A stretch of 64,000 nucleotides of DNA, taken from the NCBI RefSeq assembly GCF_023897015.1, contig NZ_JAMHFY010000013.1, forward strand, positions 1-64,000, read 5' to 3'. The translations under genes were made by a program, and so were the position numbers. This document shows positions 43,655-52,671 of the stretch, piece by piece (position 1 is the stretch's first letter; each line of letters begins with the position of its first letter). Origin of the DNA: Desulfosporosinus nitroreducens. GTDB lineage: Bacteria; Bacillota; Desulfitobacteriia; Desulfitobacteriales; Desulfitobacteriaceae. The notes beneath the pieces were generated by a model that saw only the letters and a list, made by a program, of their open reading frames with translations, was not told where the DNA came from and searched no databases.

Positions 43655-45121
43655 TCAGTCATTTATGAACGTCAATTTTGACCTTCTTAGTCTTCTTATC
43701 CTTCTTGTTAGACTAGATAAACTGATATCCAGCTGTACGGCTGCTTCTTCCCTGCTCCCACAGTGCGTAATCATTTGAGCGATATATTTATTTTCGAATT
43801 CTTCCATAGCATTATTAAGTGTCTTCGCTTGATAATTATATTCTAGCGTTAGAGGTTCATAAGCTGAATGGTATTTAGAAGGGATGTGTTCGGGAGTTAT
43901 CACTGTTTCTTGAGCAATAATGATCAAGCGCTCAACTAAATTAGTCAACTCTCGCACGTTACCCGGCCAATCATATTTTGACAAGATTTCAATCGCTTCT
44001 TTACTGAATTTCACATTGAGATTATATTTTTTGTTGAAATGATCCGCGTAATGTTGAGCAATTAAAAGTATGTCTTCTCTTCGCTCTCGCAAGGGGGGAA
44101 TTGTGATGGGCAAAACATTTAATCGATAATACAAATCTTCACGGAAAAGTCTATGCATAACCATTTCCTCAAGGTTTTTATTGGTGGCAGCCAATATCCG
44201 CACATCAATCTCTCTTGGCTTAACGCCGCCCACCCTGGTTACTTTTTGATCCTGAATAACATTCAAGAGTTTGACTTGCATGTTTTTTGGTAAATCCCCT
44301 ATTTCATCCAAAAAAAGTGTGCCTTTATTGACAAATTCAAAATATCCCGCTTTACCTTCTTTGCTGGCTCCGGTAAAGGCCCCTGTTTCATATCCGAATA
44401 ACTCGGATTCCAAAAGATTCTCAGGAATAGCCCCACAATTAATTTTTAAAAACAAACCCGCTTCATTACGCGGGCTTGCCTTATGAATTACTTTAGCAAT
44501 TAAGTCTTTTCCTACTCCAGACTCGCCTAGCAGCAGCACCGAACTGTCAACATTAGCTACTCGATACGCCAAATCAATAACCTTGCGCATTTCTTTGCTA
44601 TGGGCGATAATCTCCGAGTTATTACTTTTTTTAAGTTGATTCAGCTCTGCTAAATATTTCAAGGCAAGCACTTGAGTTTGCTGGTGTTTTTGCTTTAATT
44701 GATTTAAATCCGTGATATCTCGCACATTACAATAGACCCTGTGGATTTTTCCGTTACTATCGTAACTTGGAACACCAGTACTTAGAGCAATCTTGCCATT
44801 AATCGTGTTAATCACTACAGTTTCTTTCTGGCCGGATTCAATAACCTTCAACGTTGCACTGACGTCAGTTATTCCCTTTTCAATCTGCTCTCTTGTTGTT
44901 TGACCAATTGAATCGGGGTATTTAAGCCCCATAATTCGTTCTATCGAGGGATTGATATATAAAATTCTACTTTCATTATCGGCTATAAGCAGACCATCAT
45001 AAGAGTTTTCAAGCATCCCTAAAAGGTCCCTATTCTGGTGCTCTAATTCGTCATTTCGCTTCCGAAGATGTTCTAGCAGTTCTTGACTAATTGTTTCTTC
45101 TACGTGACTCATTAATCTCAC
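43655..45121 (-). CDS. Sigma-54-dependent transcriptional activator (PAS-AAA-Fis)
   Basis: The 488-aa protein begins with a coiled coil (about 5-30), a PAS domain (about 30-145) with LLIADNESRILYINPSIERI, then the sigma-54 AAA+ domain: Walker A GESGVGKD (about 197-204), the sigma-54-contacting loop GAFTGA (about 244), Walker B LFLDEIGDLP and a Fis-type HTH (REEAAVQLDISLSSLTRRIR). It is divergent from the molybdenum hydroxylase operon, which has a sigma-54 promoter, and a second sigma-54 promoter lies 7 kb further on before the aldehyde oxidoreductase. It probably controls one or both. The PAS ligand is unknown. Confidence 0.93.
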   Translation of the reverse strand: MRLMSHVEETISQELLEHLRKRNDELEHQNRDLLGMLENSYDGLLIADNESRILYINPSIERIMGLKYPDSIGQTTREQIEKGITDVSATLKVIESGQKETVVINTINGKIALSTGVPSYDSNGKIHRVYCNVRDITDLNQLKQKHQQTQVLALKYLAELNQLKKSNNSEIIAHSKEMRKVIDLAYRVANVDSSVLLLGESGVGKDLIAKVIHKASPRNEAGLFLKINCGAIPENLLESELFGYETGAFTGASKEGKAGYFEFVNKGTLFLDEIGDLPKNMQVKLLNVIQDQKVTRVGGVKPREIDVRILAATNKNLEEMVMHRLFREDLYYRLNVLPITIPPLRERREDILLIAQHYADHFNKKYNLNVKFSKEAIEILSKYDWPGNVRELTNLVERLIIIAQETVITPEHIPSKYHSAYEPLTLEYNYQAKTLNNAMEEFENKYIAQMITHCGSREEAAVQLDISLSSLTRRIRRLRRSKLTFIND

Positions 45122-45324
45122 CCCTTATTTGATACTGCCAGAATAGACTAATTAATCAAATAGTCAATATATTCTAATTATATCATGTTCAATCCCTTTG
45201 TTGTAAATCAAATTGTACAACCATCCGTCAATTTAAACAAAGGTATATTGTCTCGATAATTTTATGTGTGCCTCTAGATCCCTCTGATTAATTGCAGCAA
45301 GGGGTAAGGACGAGTATGCTTTTC

Positions 45325-45340
45325 TGGCACAATAATTGCA
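45325..45340 (+). promoter_or_regulatory. Sigma-54 promoter of the molybdenum hydroxylase operon
   Basis: TGGCACAATAATTGCA matches the -24/-12 consensus, with ten bases between GG and GC. It lies 318 bp before the first hydroxylase gene and reads away from the adjacent sigma-54 activator. A leader with a stem (aaagccg/cggcttt, 45564-45570 with 45593-45599) follows. The long 45122-45658 gap has no supported gene. Confidence 0.88.
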
Positions 45341-45658
45341 TACTTAGTTGAATATACTGAATAATTAGAATTTTAATTCGAAAAACATGACGGAGGGGGT
45401 ATTCATTGATTAGATAGTCAAGCTCATAAATATTCCGATGAAAGTGAGATGAGCAAAAATAGGGAACTTACCCAAAGGAAGAAGATTCCTTTTCTGACAA
45501 ACTAATACACAAGATATTTTTACACCCGAGGATTTCACACTTGAACATAAAATTATTTACCGGAAAGCCGGCAAATATGTTGTCTAATACAACGGCTTTG
45601 CCTAGTGAAATACAGCTGCAATGTCCAAGTTTAAACAAAAAGAGGAGGTTGCTCTAAG

Positions 45659-46540
45659 ATGTTTTTGAATCACTTTGAGTATTTTGCGCCAAAAACGCCG
45701 GCGGAAACCCTAGAATTGGTTGCCTGCTTGGGAAGTAAGGCTAAAATACTCGCCGGGGGCACAGATTTAATGGTGGTGATGAAGGCAAAGGCAATTAGCC
45801 CCGACTATCTAATCGACATCAATGGGGTAGAGGAGTTTAAAGGAATTTTTTGTGAGCAAGGAAAAGGTGCTGTTATCGGAACAAATACTAAGTTGGCTGA
45901 GATTCAATTTTCAGAGGCGATTCAGGCAAAATACCCTGCTCTTGCATACGCAGCTGGTGAGGTAGGTTCATCTCAGGTAAGGCAGATGGCTAGTTTAGGA
46001 GGTAATTCTTGTAATGCTTCTCCGGCAGCAGAGACCCCGACACCCCTAGTGGCAATGGACGCGAAAGTGGTGCTTAGCAGTATTTTGGGGGAGAGAGAAC
46101 TGCCTTTGGAAGAATTTATTTTAGGCGTCCGAGTACTGGACCTTGCAGAAGGAGAAATGTTAACAAAGTTCGTACTGCCGGAACCTAAACTGAAATCAGC
46201 ATGCCGCTATGCCTACATGGGACGCAGAGATGCCATGGAAATCGATTGTGTCAATATGGCTGTAACTATAGAGTTGGAAGATGATGGTGAAAAAGTTAAA
46301 AATATAAAGCTTGTGATGGGGTCTGTATATCCAAGGCCTTTGGTATCAAAGGAAGTTACTGCTCTTTTGGTAGGGCAAAAGCTTAGTGATCAACTGATCG
46401 AAAAGGCTGCTGAGGCGGCCCAAGGTGAAGCTAAACCGATTGATGATATTCGAGCATCTGCTGAATATCGCCGTGAAATTGTCAAAGTACTGGCACGCAG
46501 GTTGATTAAAGAGGCTTATACCGATGCGAAGGGGGTATAG
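45659..46540 (+). CDS. Molybdenum hydroxylase FAD-binding subunit
   Basis: The 293-aa protein is the medium subunit of a xanthine dehydrogenase/CO-dehydrogenase-type hydroxylase. It has the FAD motif ILAGGTDLMVVM (about 30-41), MASLGGNSCNASPAAETPTP (about 110-129), and a C-terminal CO-dehydrogenase-like domain with YMGRRDAMEI. It lacks the extra 4Fe-4S insertion of 4-hydroxybenzoyl-CoA reductase beta subunits. AGGAGG precedes the ATG, and it is first in a tightly packed three-gene operon. Confidence 0.88.
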   Translation: MFLNHFEYFAPKTPAETLELVACLGSKAKILAGGTDLMVVMKAKAISPDYLIDINGVEEFKGIFCEQGKGAVIGTNTKLAEIQFSEAIQAKYPALAYAAGEVGSSQVRQMASLGGNSCNASPAAETPTPLVAMDAKVVLSSILGERELPLEEFILGVRVLDLAEGEMLTKFVLPEPKLKSACRYAYMGRRDAMEIDCVNMAVTIELEDDGEKVKNIKLVMGSVYPRPLVSKEVTALLVGQKLSDQLIEKAAEAAQGEAKPIDDIRASAEYRREIVKVLARRLIKEAYTDAKGV

Positions 46541-46542
46541 TG

Positions 46543-47028
46543 ATGAAAAAACTGATTGAATTAGATATCAATGATAGGATTTATGAAGTAGCCATTGATG
46601 CCAGAGATTTGCTGATCGATGTCATCAGAAATAAAGTAGGCCTTACAGGCAGCAAGAAAGGCTGTGGGGATGGCGACTGTGGAGCCTGCACCGTGTTAAT
46701 TGATGGCAAACCTGAGTTGTCTTGTATTAAACTTGCTATTGCCAGCCAGGGCAAAAAAATTACCACTATTGAAGGCCTGGTGCAGGAAGGCGGTCAGCTT
46801 CATCCGATTCAGCAGGCATACGTCGATCATGGTGCCGTACAGTGCGGTTTTTGCACACCGGGTATGATCTTGTCCTCAAAGGCGCTGTTGGACAGGAATC
46901 CCGATCCAACCGAGCATTATATAAAACACGAATTAAGTGGCAATATTTGTCGTTGCACCGGCTATAAGAGAATAATTGAAGCAGTTGAAGCGGCGGCTAA
47001 GGTTTGGTCCAAAGAGGGGGTGCAATAA
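46543..47028 (+). CDS. Molybdenum hydroxylase [2Fe-2S] subunit
   Basis: The 161-aa small subunit holds two [2Fe-2S] clusters: a plant-type one at C41, C46, C49 and C61 (GCGDGDCGACTVLIDG), and a helical one at C101, C104, C136 and C138 (QCGFCTPG, NICRCTGY). It passes electrons from the molybdenum site to FAD. Its ATG follows the FAD-subunit stop by two bases. Confidence 0.93.
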   Translation: MKKLIELDINDRIYEVAIDARDLLIDVIRNKVGLTGSKKGCGDGDCGACTVLIDGKPELSCIKLAIASQGKKITTIEGLVQEGGQLHPIQQAYVDHGAVQCGFCTPGMILSSKALLDRNPDPTEHYIKHELSGNICRCTGYKRIIEAVEAAAKVWSKEGVQ

Positions 47029-49424
47029 TGGAGAAGAAAGTTTTAAAATCAAAATGGAATCTGACTCCAGAAGGCTGGAACCTCGAAGGGGTACCCTCCA
47101 GCCAGGATGAGAAAAGATATACCCAGGTGGGAAGAAGTGTCCCTCGGATAGATGGCCCTATCAAGGTTAAGGGTGAAGCAATTTATACAGGAGATATGAC
47201 ACTGCCCGGCATGGTTTATGGGAAAATCAAGCGTAGCACGTACGCCCATGCGATCATTAAAAAGATTGATTGCTGCAAAGCTCTGAAGTTGCCGGGTGTT
47301 CTGGCAGTCCTTACTGGAGATGAAGCTCCTAACAAATGGGGTATCGTTCCACAGGCAGCCAATGAGACTGTCCTAGCCGTTGGGAAAGTTCGTTTCTATG
47401 GTGAAGGTGTGGCTGCTGTTGCTGCCCTGGATGAAGAAACCGCCGAAGCTGCTCTTGAATTGATTGAAGTCGAATATGAGCCTCTGCCGGTTTTGCTCGA
47501 TCCTTTTCAATCCATGGAACGCTCCCAAGAAGTGCTTATCCATGAAGATAGTAAGGGTAATATAATGCATGCAGGGGAGCAGGTCTATGGCGATGTGGAT
47601 AAGGCCTTTGCCGAGTGTGAGTATGTTTTAGAAAGAGAGTTTCATACTAACTATCCGCAACACGGCTTTCTCGAGCCGCATTCAGCCCTAGCCAGTTATG
47701 ATACCCAAAACGGTCAACTGCATTTGTGGGCCAGCAGTCAAATTCCCCACTACTTGCATCGACAAATGTCGATAGTGTTAGAAATACCCATGAACAAAAT
47801 TCGGGTTACACTTCCTACAATCGGCGGTGGTTTTGGCGGCAAAGGAGAAGCAGCGCCTTCAGAATTTGTAGCCTGCTTGTTATCAAGGAAGGTAGGCAGG
47901 CCCGTTAAAGTAGTTTATGATCGCCAAGAAGTATTTTATACGAACAAAGGCCGGCATCCATGCCATATGAAGGTGAAAATGGGTTTGGATAAGGATGGTT
48001 ATATTCAAGCCGTAGATTTTGACAATACATTGGACAAAGGTGCATACTCTGGCTGGGGGATCGTTGTGTTGTTTTACACTGCATCAATGATACATCTGCC
48101 TTATAAGGTTCCTAACGCCCGGTTTCGGGGAAGAAGTGTTTATACTAATAAACCCAGCACTGGGGCCATGCGCGGTCTAGGCGGGGTTCAACCTCGGTGG
48201 GCTTTGGAGTGCTTGATGGATGAAATGGCTGAAATGATGGGAATTAGCCCATACGAACTGAAACTAAAAAACGCTATCGAATCGGGACATACCTGCATTA
48301 ATAATATGTTCGTACCGCATTCCGAGTTTAAGAAATGCCTTGAGACAGCGGTTAAAAAATCAGGTTTCCTGGAAAAACAGGGCAAGTTACCTTTTGGGAA
48401 AGGTATTGGAATGGCGGGTGGTTATTATATCACCGGCACAGCCTACACTCTTTATCAAAATTATAAGCCGCACACTACGGTGATGATTAGGGTAGATACA
48501 GAGGGAGGGGTTACCCTTCTTTGTGCGGCTGCGGAGATCGGTCAGGGGTGTAATACTGTTATGGCCCAGATGGTAGCCGAAGAACTTGGTATCCAATACG
48601 AAGATGTACATGTTCAGTCGGGAGATACAGAAATAGGGGCCTTTGATTTAGGGAGCTTTGCCAGCCGTCTAACTTATGCAGCCGGGGCGGCTATCAAGAT
48701 GGCCTGCGTAGAAATTAATCAAAGTCTAAAAGAAACCGCGGCTGGAATGCTTGGAGTACGGGCCGATCAATTAGTGATTAAAAATCATGAGATATATTCA
48801 ATGTATGAGATCAAGAAACGGATCTCGTGGGAAAAGGCTATTGAGGTCTATACCAGTATCAATGGGACATTGGTTGGTATGGGTAACTTTTCTCCACCAA
48901 GGCGCAAGGGAATTGATATCATAAGCGGGAATCGGGTTCAGGGCGCAAATATTGGTCACTCTCCTACTTTCGGTTTTAGTTCCCAAGTACACGAAGTAGA
49001 AGTGGATGTGGAAACTGGCCGAATCTATGTGAAGAAGGTAACTGAAGCCGGTGACTGTGGTACACCTGTTAACCCCATGTGTGTAGACGGACAGGTAGAA
49101 GGGTCCATTATGTTTAATATAGGAGCCTGCCTTTACGAAGATCAAAAGTTAGATGCCAGTGGTAAACATTTAAACCCAAACTTCCACGATTACAAGACGC
49201 CAACTACTATGGAAATGCCAGAAATGGATACTAACATAGTAGAAAGTTATGACCATTCAGCTCCGTTTGGGGTTAAGGAAACAGGTGAAGGAGCTGTTCA
49301 ACCTACTTTCCCTGCTCTTACCAACGCGATTTATGATGCCATCGGCGTAAGATTTTACACCCTGCCGATTACCCCGGAAATGGTATTAAAGGCGTTAAAG
49401 GATAAAAAAGAGGGTGAGTTGTAA
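47028..49424 (+). CDS. Molybdenum hydroxylase catalytic (molybdopterin-binding) subunit
   Basis: The 798-aa large subunit of the xanthine oxidase family has PTIGGGFGGKGEAAPSEF near the Mo site, GAMRGLGGVQPRWALE, EIGQGCNTVMAQMVAEELG, and near the end GVKETGEGAVQPTFPALTN, which has the Glu that activates substrate. Its ATG overlaps the small-subunit stop (TAATG). Length is normal. The GVKETGEGAV region recalls aldehyde and 4-hydroxybenzoyl-CoA reductase branches more than true xanthine dehydrogenases, so substrate should be left open: purine, nicotinate, aldehyde or aromatic CoA are candidates. Confidence 0.88.
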   Translation: MEKKVLKSKWNLTPEGWNLEGVPSSQDEKRYTQVGRSVPRIDGPIKVKGEAIYTGDMTLPGMVYGKIKRSTYAHAIIKKIDCCKALKLPGVLAVLTGDEAPNKWGIVPQAANETVLAVGKVRFYGEGVAAVAALDEETAEAALELIEVEYEPLPVLLDPFQSMERSQEVLIHEDSKGNIMHAGEQVYGDVDKAFAECEYVLEREFHTNYPQHGFLEPHSALASYDTQNGQLHLWASSQIPHYLHRQMSIVLEIPMNKIRVTLPTIGGGFGGKGEAAPSEFVACLLSRKVGRPVKVVYDRQEVFYTNKGRHPCHMKVKMGLDKDGYIQAVDFDNTLDKGAYSGWGIVVLFYTASMIHLPYKVPNARFRGRSVYTNKPSTGAMRGLGGVQPRWALECLMDEMAEMMGISPYELKLKNAIESGHTCINNMFVPHSEFKKCLETAVKKSGFLEKQGKLPFGKGIGMAGGYYITGTAYTLYQNYKPHTTVMIRVDTEGGVTLLCAAAEIGQGCNTVMAQMVAEELGIQYEDVHVQSGDTEIGAFDLGSFASRLTYAAGAAIKMACVEINQSLKETAAGMLGVRADQLVIKNHEIYSMYEIKKRISWEKAIEVYTSINGTLVGMGNFSPPRRKGIDIISGNRVQGANIGHSPTFGFSSQVHEVEVDVETGRIYVKKVTEAGDCGTPVNPMCVDGQVEGSIMFNIGACLYEDQKLDASGKHLNPNFHDYKTPTTMEMPEMDTNIVESYDHSAPFGVKETGEGAVQPTFPALTNAIYDAIGVRFYTLPITPEMVLKALKDKKEGEL

Positions 49425-49474
49425 GGGGGTGTGAGTGGGCAAGGGCAATTTCAATTTTAATACACTTTGACAAT

Positions 49475-49520
49475 AGAGTAATGGTAAAATGCTAGTTTGC
49501 ATTCACCATTACTCTTTTTT
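49475..49520 (+). terminator. Intrinsic terminator after hydroxylase operon
   Basis: The 11-bp stem agagtaatggt/accattactct (49475-49485 with 49505-49515), with an inner atgc/gcat pairing, is followed by TTTTTT. The gap 49521-49809 further holds the inverted repeat ccaacgc/gcgttgg near 49610-49635 and two direct copies of TTTCTAGAAG, with no supported gene. Confidence 0.85.
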
Positions 49521-49809
49521 GCATTACTCAGAAAGCATAATTTGCGTTACATACTTTCTAGAAGGTCCTTCTCGGCATCCATGGACAGCAGTCCCTTCTC
49601 GCCATTCGTGGCCAACGCCTGTGGCTTAGCGTTGGATAAGTTTTCTAGAAGTTAAAGCGTAGAAGAAAATGGTCCTATGTGCTCCATGAGTCCTTGGCTA
49701 TTAACGGACTGGAAGGAAATTGGAAAAATATCTAATTTGGATCTTTATAACATGTGCATTTAGTGATAGTATTACATAAACAAAAAGTTATAATAAAGGA
49801 GAGATTTCA

Positions 49810-50148
49810 ATGTCCTTTACCTACTTGATTAGCTCAGATGTCATTGGCCATCAAGATCCGGAATTAGGAAGACGCCTGATGCATAGCTTCTTTTTGAAAC
49901 TCTTGGAGGCTGCCGAAAAACCAACCCATATTCTTTTCCTCGAAAAAGGGGTGCAGCTTTTGTTGCCCGAATTTTCTGCTCTCGATGCCCTTAAGATTTT
50001 AGCAGAGGAGTCTGGCGTTACGCTATTGGCTTGTGTGACCTGTCTGGATTATTACGGAATCAAAGATAAAATCGAGGTTGGAGAGATTTCAACTATGCCT
50101 GAGATTATCGCCGTTATGCATGAAAGCGATAAAGTGATACATATTTAA
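49810..50148 (+). CDS. YedF-like DsrE-domain protein
   Basis: The 112-aa product matches the C-terminal DsrE-like half of YedF, a protein that travels with selenium metabolism and selenium-dependent molybdenum hydroxylases. The pattern is TYLISSDVIGHQDPELGRRL, ILFLEKGVQLLL, and the Cys motif ACVTCLDYYGIKDKI. The N-terminal TusA-like half of full YedF is absent, so the protein may handle sulfur or selenium with a separate partner. AGGAGAG precedes the ATG. It is first in a likely operon with the reductase and activase. Confidence 0.75.
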   Translation: MSFTYLISSDVIGHQDPELGRRLMHSFFLKLLEAAEKPTHILFLEKGVQLLLPEFSALDALKILAEESGVTLLACVTCLDYYGIKDKIEVGEISTMPEIIAVMHESDKVIHI

Positions 50149-50183
50149 CGAGGACAACTTAGGAGAATGGGGAGGATAAAAGA

Positions 50184-51452
50184 ATGGATAATAGAGAATT
50201 ATGGACAGCCTTGGGTATGGATTTAGAGAAACACGATGATTTTTTGGCCCCTGTGCCAGCGATTTTTACGAGCCTATTCCTAGATCGACCCAATCGACCT
50301 AAAGCTATGGGGTATTTCGATATGGTAGTCGGAGATGTGCATGGGATTCGAGTGCATGAACTTTATGCTATGAAAGAAGCTGGCGCTAAGGTGTTCTCAA
50401 CCTTTTGCGTATATGTTCCGGAGGAGATCATCGTTGCAACAGGGAGTGCCAATATCGGACTATGCGCTGGGGCTCAGTATACCGTTTCTTCAGGGGAAAA
50501 AGTTTTGCCCCGCAACCTCTGTCCGTTGATTAAGTCGACTATGGGTTTCAAATTAGACCGAATTTGTCCGTACTTTCAAGTTTCTGATTGGGTTATTGGG
50601 GAGACGACCTGCGACGGCAAGAAGAAGGCGTGGGAGATCCTTAATGAACATATTCCTACCTATGTAATGGACCTCCCCCAAAAGAAAGACGCTAAAGACA
50701 CACGTCTATGGGAAGAAGAGGTGCGTGAATTTGCATCCTTCATTGAACGAGAAACTAAGGTAACCATAACCCCAGAAAATCTAGCTAAGGCAATTCAGAC
50801 GATTAATAATAAACGTCAAGCACTTCAAAGGTTAGCAAACTTAAGAAAACATACCCCTGCTCCGATTCACGGTTTAGATGTTCTCTTAATTAATCAACTT
50901 TCATTCTTTGATGATCCGGTTCGTTTTGCCGCTCAAGTCAATGCTCTATGTGATGAACTCGATGTGAGGGTTAAAGAGGGGAGCGGAGTTGCACCCGTTG
51001 ATGCGCCAAGGATTCTGGTAACGGGAACACCACAGCCGCTTCCAGCTTGGAAGTTGCACGCCTTAATCGAACAAGCTGGAGCTGTTGTGGTAGGGGAAGA
51101 AACTTGCACAGGAGAGCGTTACTATAAGGATATCACTGAGCCGGCGGACAACATATCGGATATGCTCGCCAATATTGCTAAGCGTCCCTTAAAGGTGAAT
51201 TGTGCCTGCTTTACCCCGAATCAAGGACGCATGGAAGATATAGCTTTCATGGCGGACAATTTAAAAGCCGACGCCGTCATTGATTTTACTCTTCAGTTCT
51301 GTCAGACCTATGGAGTAGAAAGTTATTTTGTGGGTAAAGAAATGGAGAAGAAAGAAATTCCCTTCCTACGGCTGGAAAGTGATTTTTCGGATGAAGATCA
51401 GGGGCAACTCTTAACGCGTATCGAGGCTTTAATCGAGATGATTCGTGCATGA
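50184..51452 (+). CDS. Double-cubane-type reductase of the 2-hydroxyacyl-CoA dehydratase family
   Basis: The 422-aa protein belongs to the HgdB/BcrB/YjiM group. Cysteines in FSTFCVYVPEE, NIGLCAGAQYT, PRNLCPLIK, DRICPYFQ, GETTCDGKK and, later, EETCTGERYY and VNCACFTPNQ can bind [4Fe-4S] or the [8Fe-9S] double-cubane cluster of DCCP. True dehydratases and benzoyl-CoA reductases have two such subunits; here only one is present, as in DCCP from Carboxydothermus, which reduces small molecules with ATP. The activase follows with a four-base overlap. Physiological substrate is unknown. Confidence 0.83.
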   Translation: MDNRELWTALGMDLEKHDDFLAPVPAIFTSLFLDRPNRPKAMGYFDMVVGDVHGIRVHELYAMKEAGAKVFSTFCVYVPEEIIVATGSANIGLCAGAQYTVSSGEKVLPRNLCPLIKSTMGFKLDRICPYFQVSDWVIGETTCDGKKKAWEILNEHIPTYVMDLPQKKDAKDTRLWEEEVREFASFIERETKVTITPENLAKAIQTINNKRQALQRLANLRKHTPAPIHGLDVLLINQLSFFDDPVRFAAQVNALCDELDVRVKEGSGVAPVDAPRILVTGTPQPLPAWKLHALIEQAGAVVVGEETCTGERYYKDITEPADNISDMLANIAKRPLKVNCACFTPNQGRMEDIAFMADNLKADAVIDFTLQFCQTYGVESYFVGKEMEKKEIPFLRLESDFSDEDQGQLLTRIEALIEMIRA

Positions 51453-52189
51453 AACAGGCTGGGTTAGACCTTGGCTCGGTTAACACAAAGTTGGTGGTGC
51501 TTGAAAACGGAAAAAGAATTTACAACCAGGTCATACCTTCTCGGTTCGATTCCGTCCAAGCGGGTATTACCCTATTAAAGTCCTATGTCGAAGAACATGG
51601 AGAAAAACCTAAAAAACTTGTGGTCACAGGGTACGGACGGGTAAACTTTCCGGAGGGCCGGGTAATTACGGAAATCACCTGTCAAGCTAGAGGATGTCAT
51701 GTCTATTTTCCGGATTATGCCTACATTTTGGATTTAGGGGGACAAGACGCTAAAGTGATCAAGAAAAGTGCGCAAGGCAAAGTCGTTCAATTTATTATGA
51801 ATGACAAGTGTGCTGCCGGAACCGGGCGTTTTTTAGATGTTATTCTTAAGGGATTAGATCTAACCTCTATGGAGATGGAGTTAGCCACAGAAGCTAAGCC
51901 AATGCCCATCAATTCCATGTGTACTGTTTTCGCGGAATCTGAAGTCATTACTATGCTCGCTAAGGGGATTCCAAAACCAGAGGTGATTGCTGGTCTTTTC
52001 AAAAGTACGGCAAAACGTCTTGCCAATTTTGTAGAGTCTGTCGGACACCCTGAATGTCTAATATTTACTGGGGGAGGCGCCCATTACAGTCTCTTAGTCC
52101 ACTTTCTCGAACGAGAGTTAAAAGGGAAGATCGTGATACCGTCGGATCCCGAATTAACTGCATCATTAGGTGCTGCATTACTAGCATAA
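51449..52189 (+). CDS. Acyl-CoA dehydratase activase-like ATPase (BadF/HgdC family)
   Basis: The 246-aa ASKHA-fold ATPase has the phosphate motif GLDLGSVNTKLVV, DLGGQDAKVI, and the two Cys that ligate a [4Fe-4S] between two monomers, NDKCAAGTGRF and INSMCTVFAE. It uses ATP hydrolysis to push low-potential electrons to the adjacent double-cubane-type reductase. The ATGA overlap shows coupling. Length is typical of HgdC and of the DCCP reductase partner. Confidence 0.9.
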   Translation: MKQAGLDLGSVNTKLVVLENGKRIYNQVIPSRFDSVQAGITLLKSYVEEHGEKPKKLVVTGYGRVNFPEGRVITEITCQARGCHVYFPDYAYILDLGGQDAKVIKKSAQGKVVQFIMNDKCAAGTGRFLDVILKGLDLTSMEMELATEAKPMPINSMCTVFAESEVITMLAKGIPKPEVIAGLFKSTAKRLANFVESVGHPECLIFTGGGAHYSLLVHFLERELKGKIVIPSDPELTASLGAALLA

Positions 52190-52192
52190 CAA

Positions 52193-52234
52193 CAGAGAAT
52201 AGCACTTGCTTAAGATAGCAGGTGCTATTCTCTG
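52193..52234 (+). terminator. Hairpin 1 after activase
   Basis: The 13-bp stem cagagaatagcac/gtgctattctctg, with inner ttgct/agcag pairs, lies four bases after the activase stop and is probably the operon terminator, although the T-run is short. Confidence 0.65.
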
Positions 52235-52275
52235 CAGCCTTCAGGATTATATTAGTAACTGCTAAGAATAATTGA

Positions 52276-52308
52276 GTCATAATTGCATCATCTAGATGCA
52301 ATTATGAC
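52276..52308. repeat. Perfect 14-bp inverted repeat (hairpin 2)
   Basis: Arms 52276-52289 and 52295-52308 are perfectly complementary with a 5-base centre. It is the middle of three successive hairpins. It could be an operator or a terminator remnant. Confidence 0.55.
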
Positions 52309-52352
52309 TTGACACAAGCTCTGATTAAGAAGTCTTTTTGCATATATTGATA

Positions 52353-52386
52353 AATACCACTGCAATTTTGCAGTGGTATTATATTT
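52353..52386 (+). terminator. Hairpin 3, intrinsic terminator
   Basis: The stem ataccactgc/gcagtggtat with an AT-rich loop is followed by TATATTTTAAA. It is the last of three stacked stems before the AOR promoter region and should insulate the next operon. Confidence 0.7.
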
Positions 52387-52504
52387 TAAATTATTAAAAT
52401 TTTCAAATAAATTATCTGGTACTATACCGTTGACCGTTTGATTTCGACAATTAGACCGTTAATTTCAGCTAATCAATACTCAAATAGGGAAAGAGTTTAT
52501 ATAG

Positions 52505-52520
52505 TGGCATTGTACTTGCA
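52505..52520 (+). promoter_or_regulatory. Sigma-54 promoter of the AOR operon
   Basis: TGGCATTGTACTTGCA fits the -24/-12 pattern with ten bases between GG and GC. It lies 152 bp upstream of the AOR start. Upstream, gaccgtt is repeated (near 52430 and 52463), a candidate activator-binding site. The leader between the promoter and the gene holds simple TAAAACAAA- and TTAAA-type repeats. Confidence 0.8.
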
Positions 52521-52671
52521 AGTATATAACCAAACCAAACTAAAACAAATAAAAACTATCTAAAACAAACTAAATTAAATTAAATTAAATCGAAATATAA
52601 AAGGAGGATGTTTAACAAACTAAATATTGCCGGTTAAATTGTGTGGAAAAAATATATAAAGGGGTTGGAAA

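Noticed and set aside
45659-49424. Calling the hydroxylase a xanthine dehydrogenase or 4-hydroxybenzoyl-CoA reductase
   Set aside because: The FAD subunit lacks the 4-HBCR cluster insertion and no purine genes are nearby; the substrate is left open.
50184-52189. Benzoyl-CoA reductase or 2-hydroxyglutaryl-CoA dehydratase
   Set aside because: Those need two different dehydratase-type subunits; only one is encoded here, so a double-cubane-type reductase fits better.
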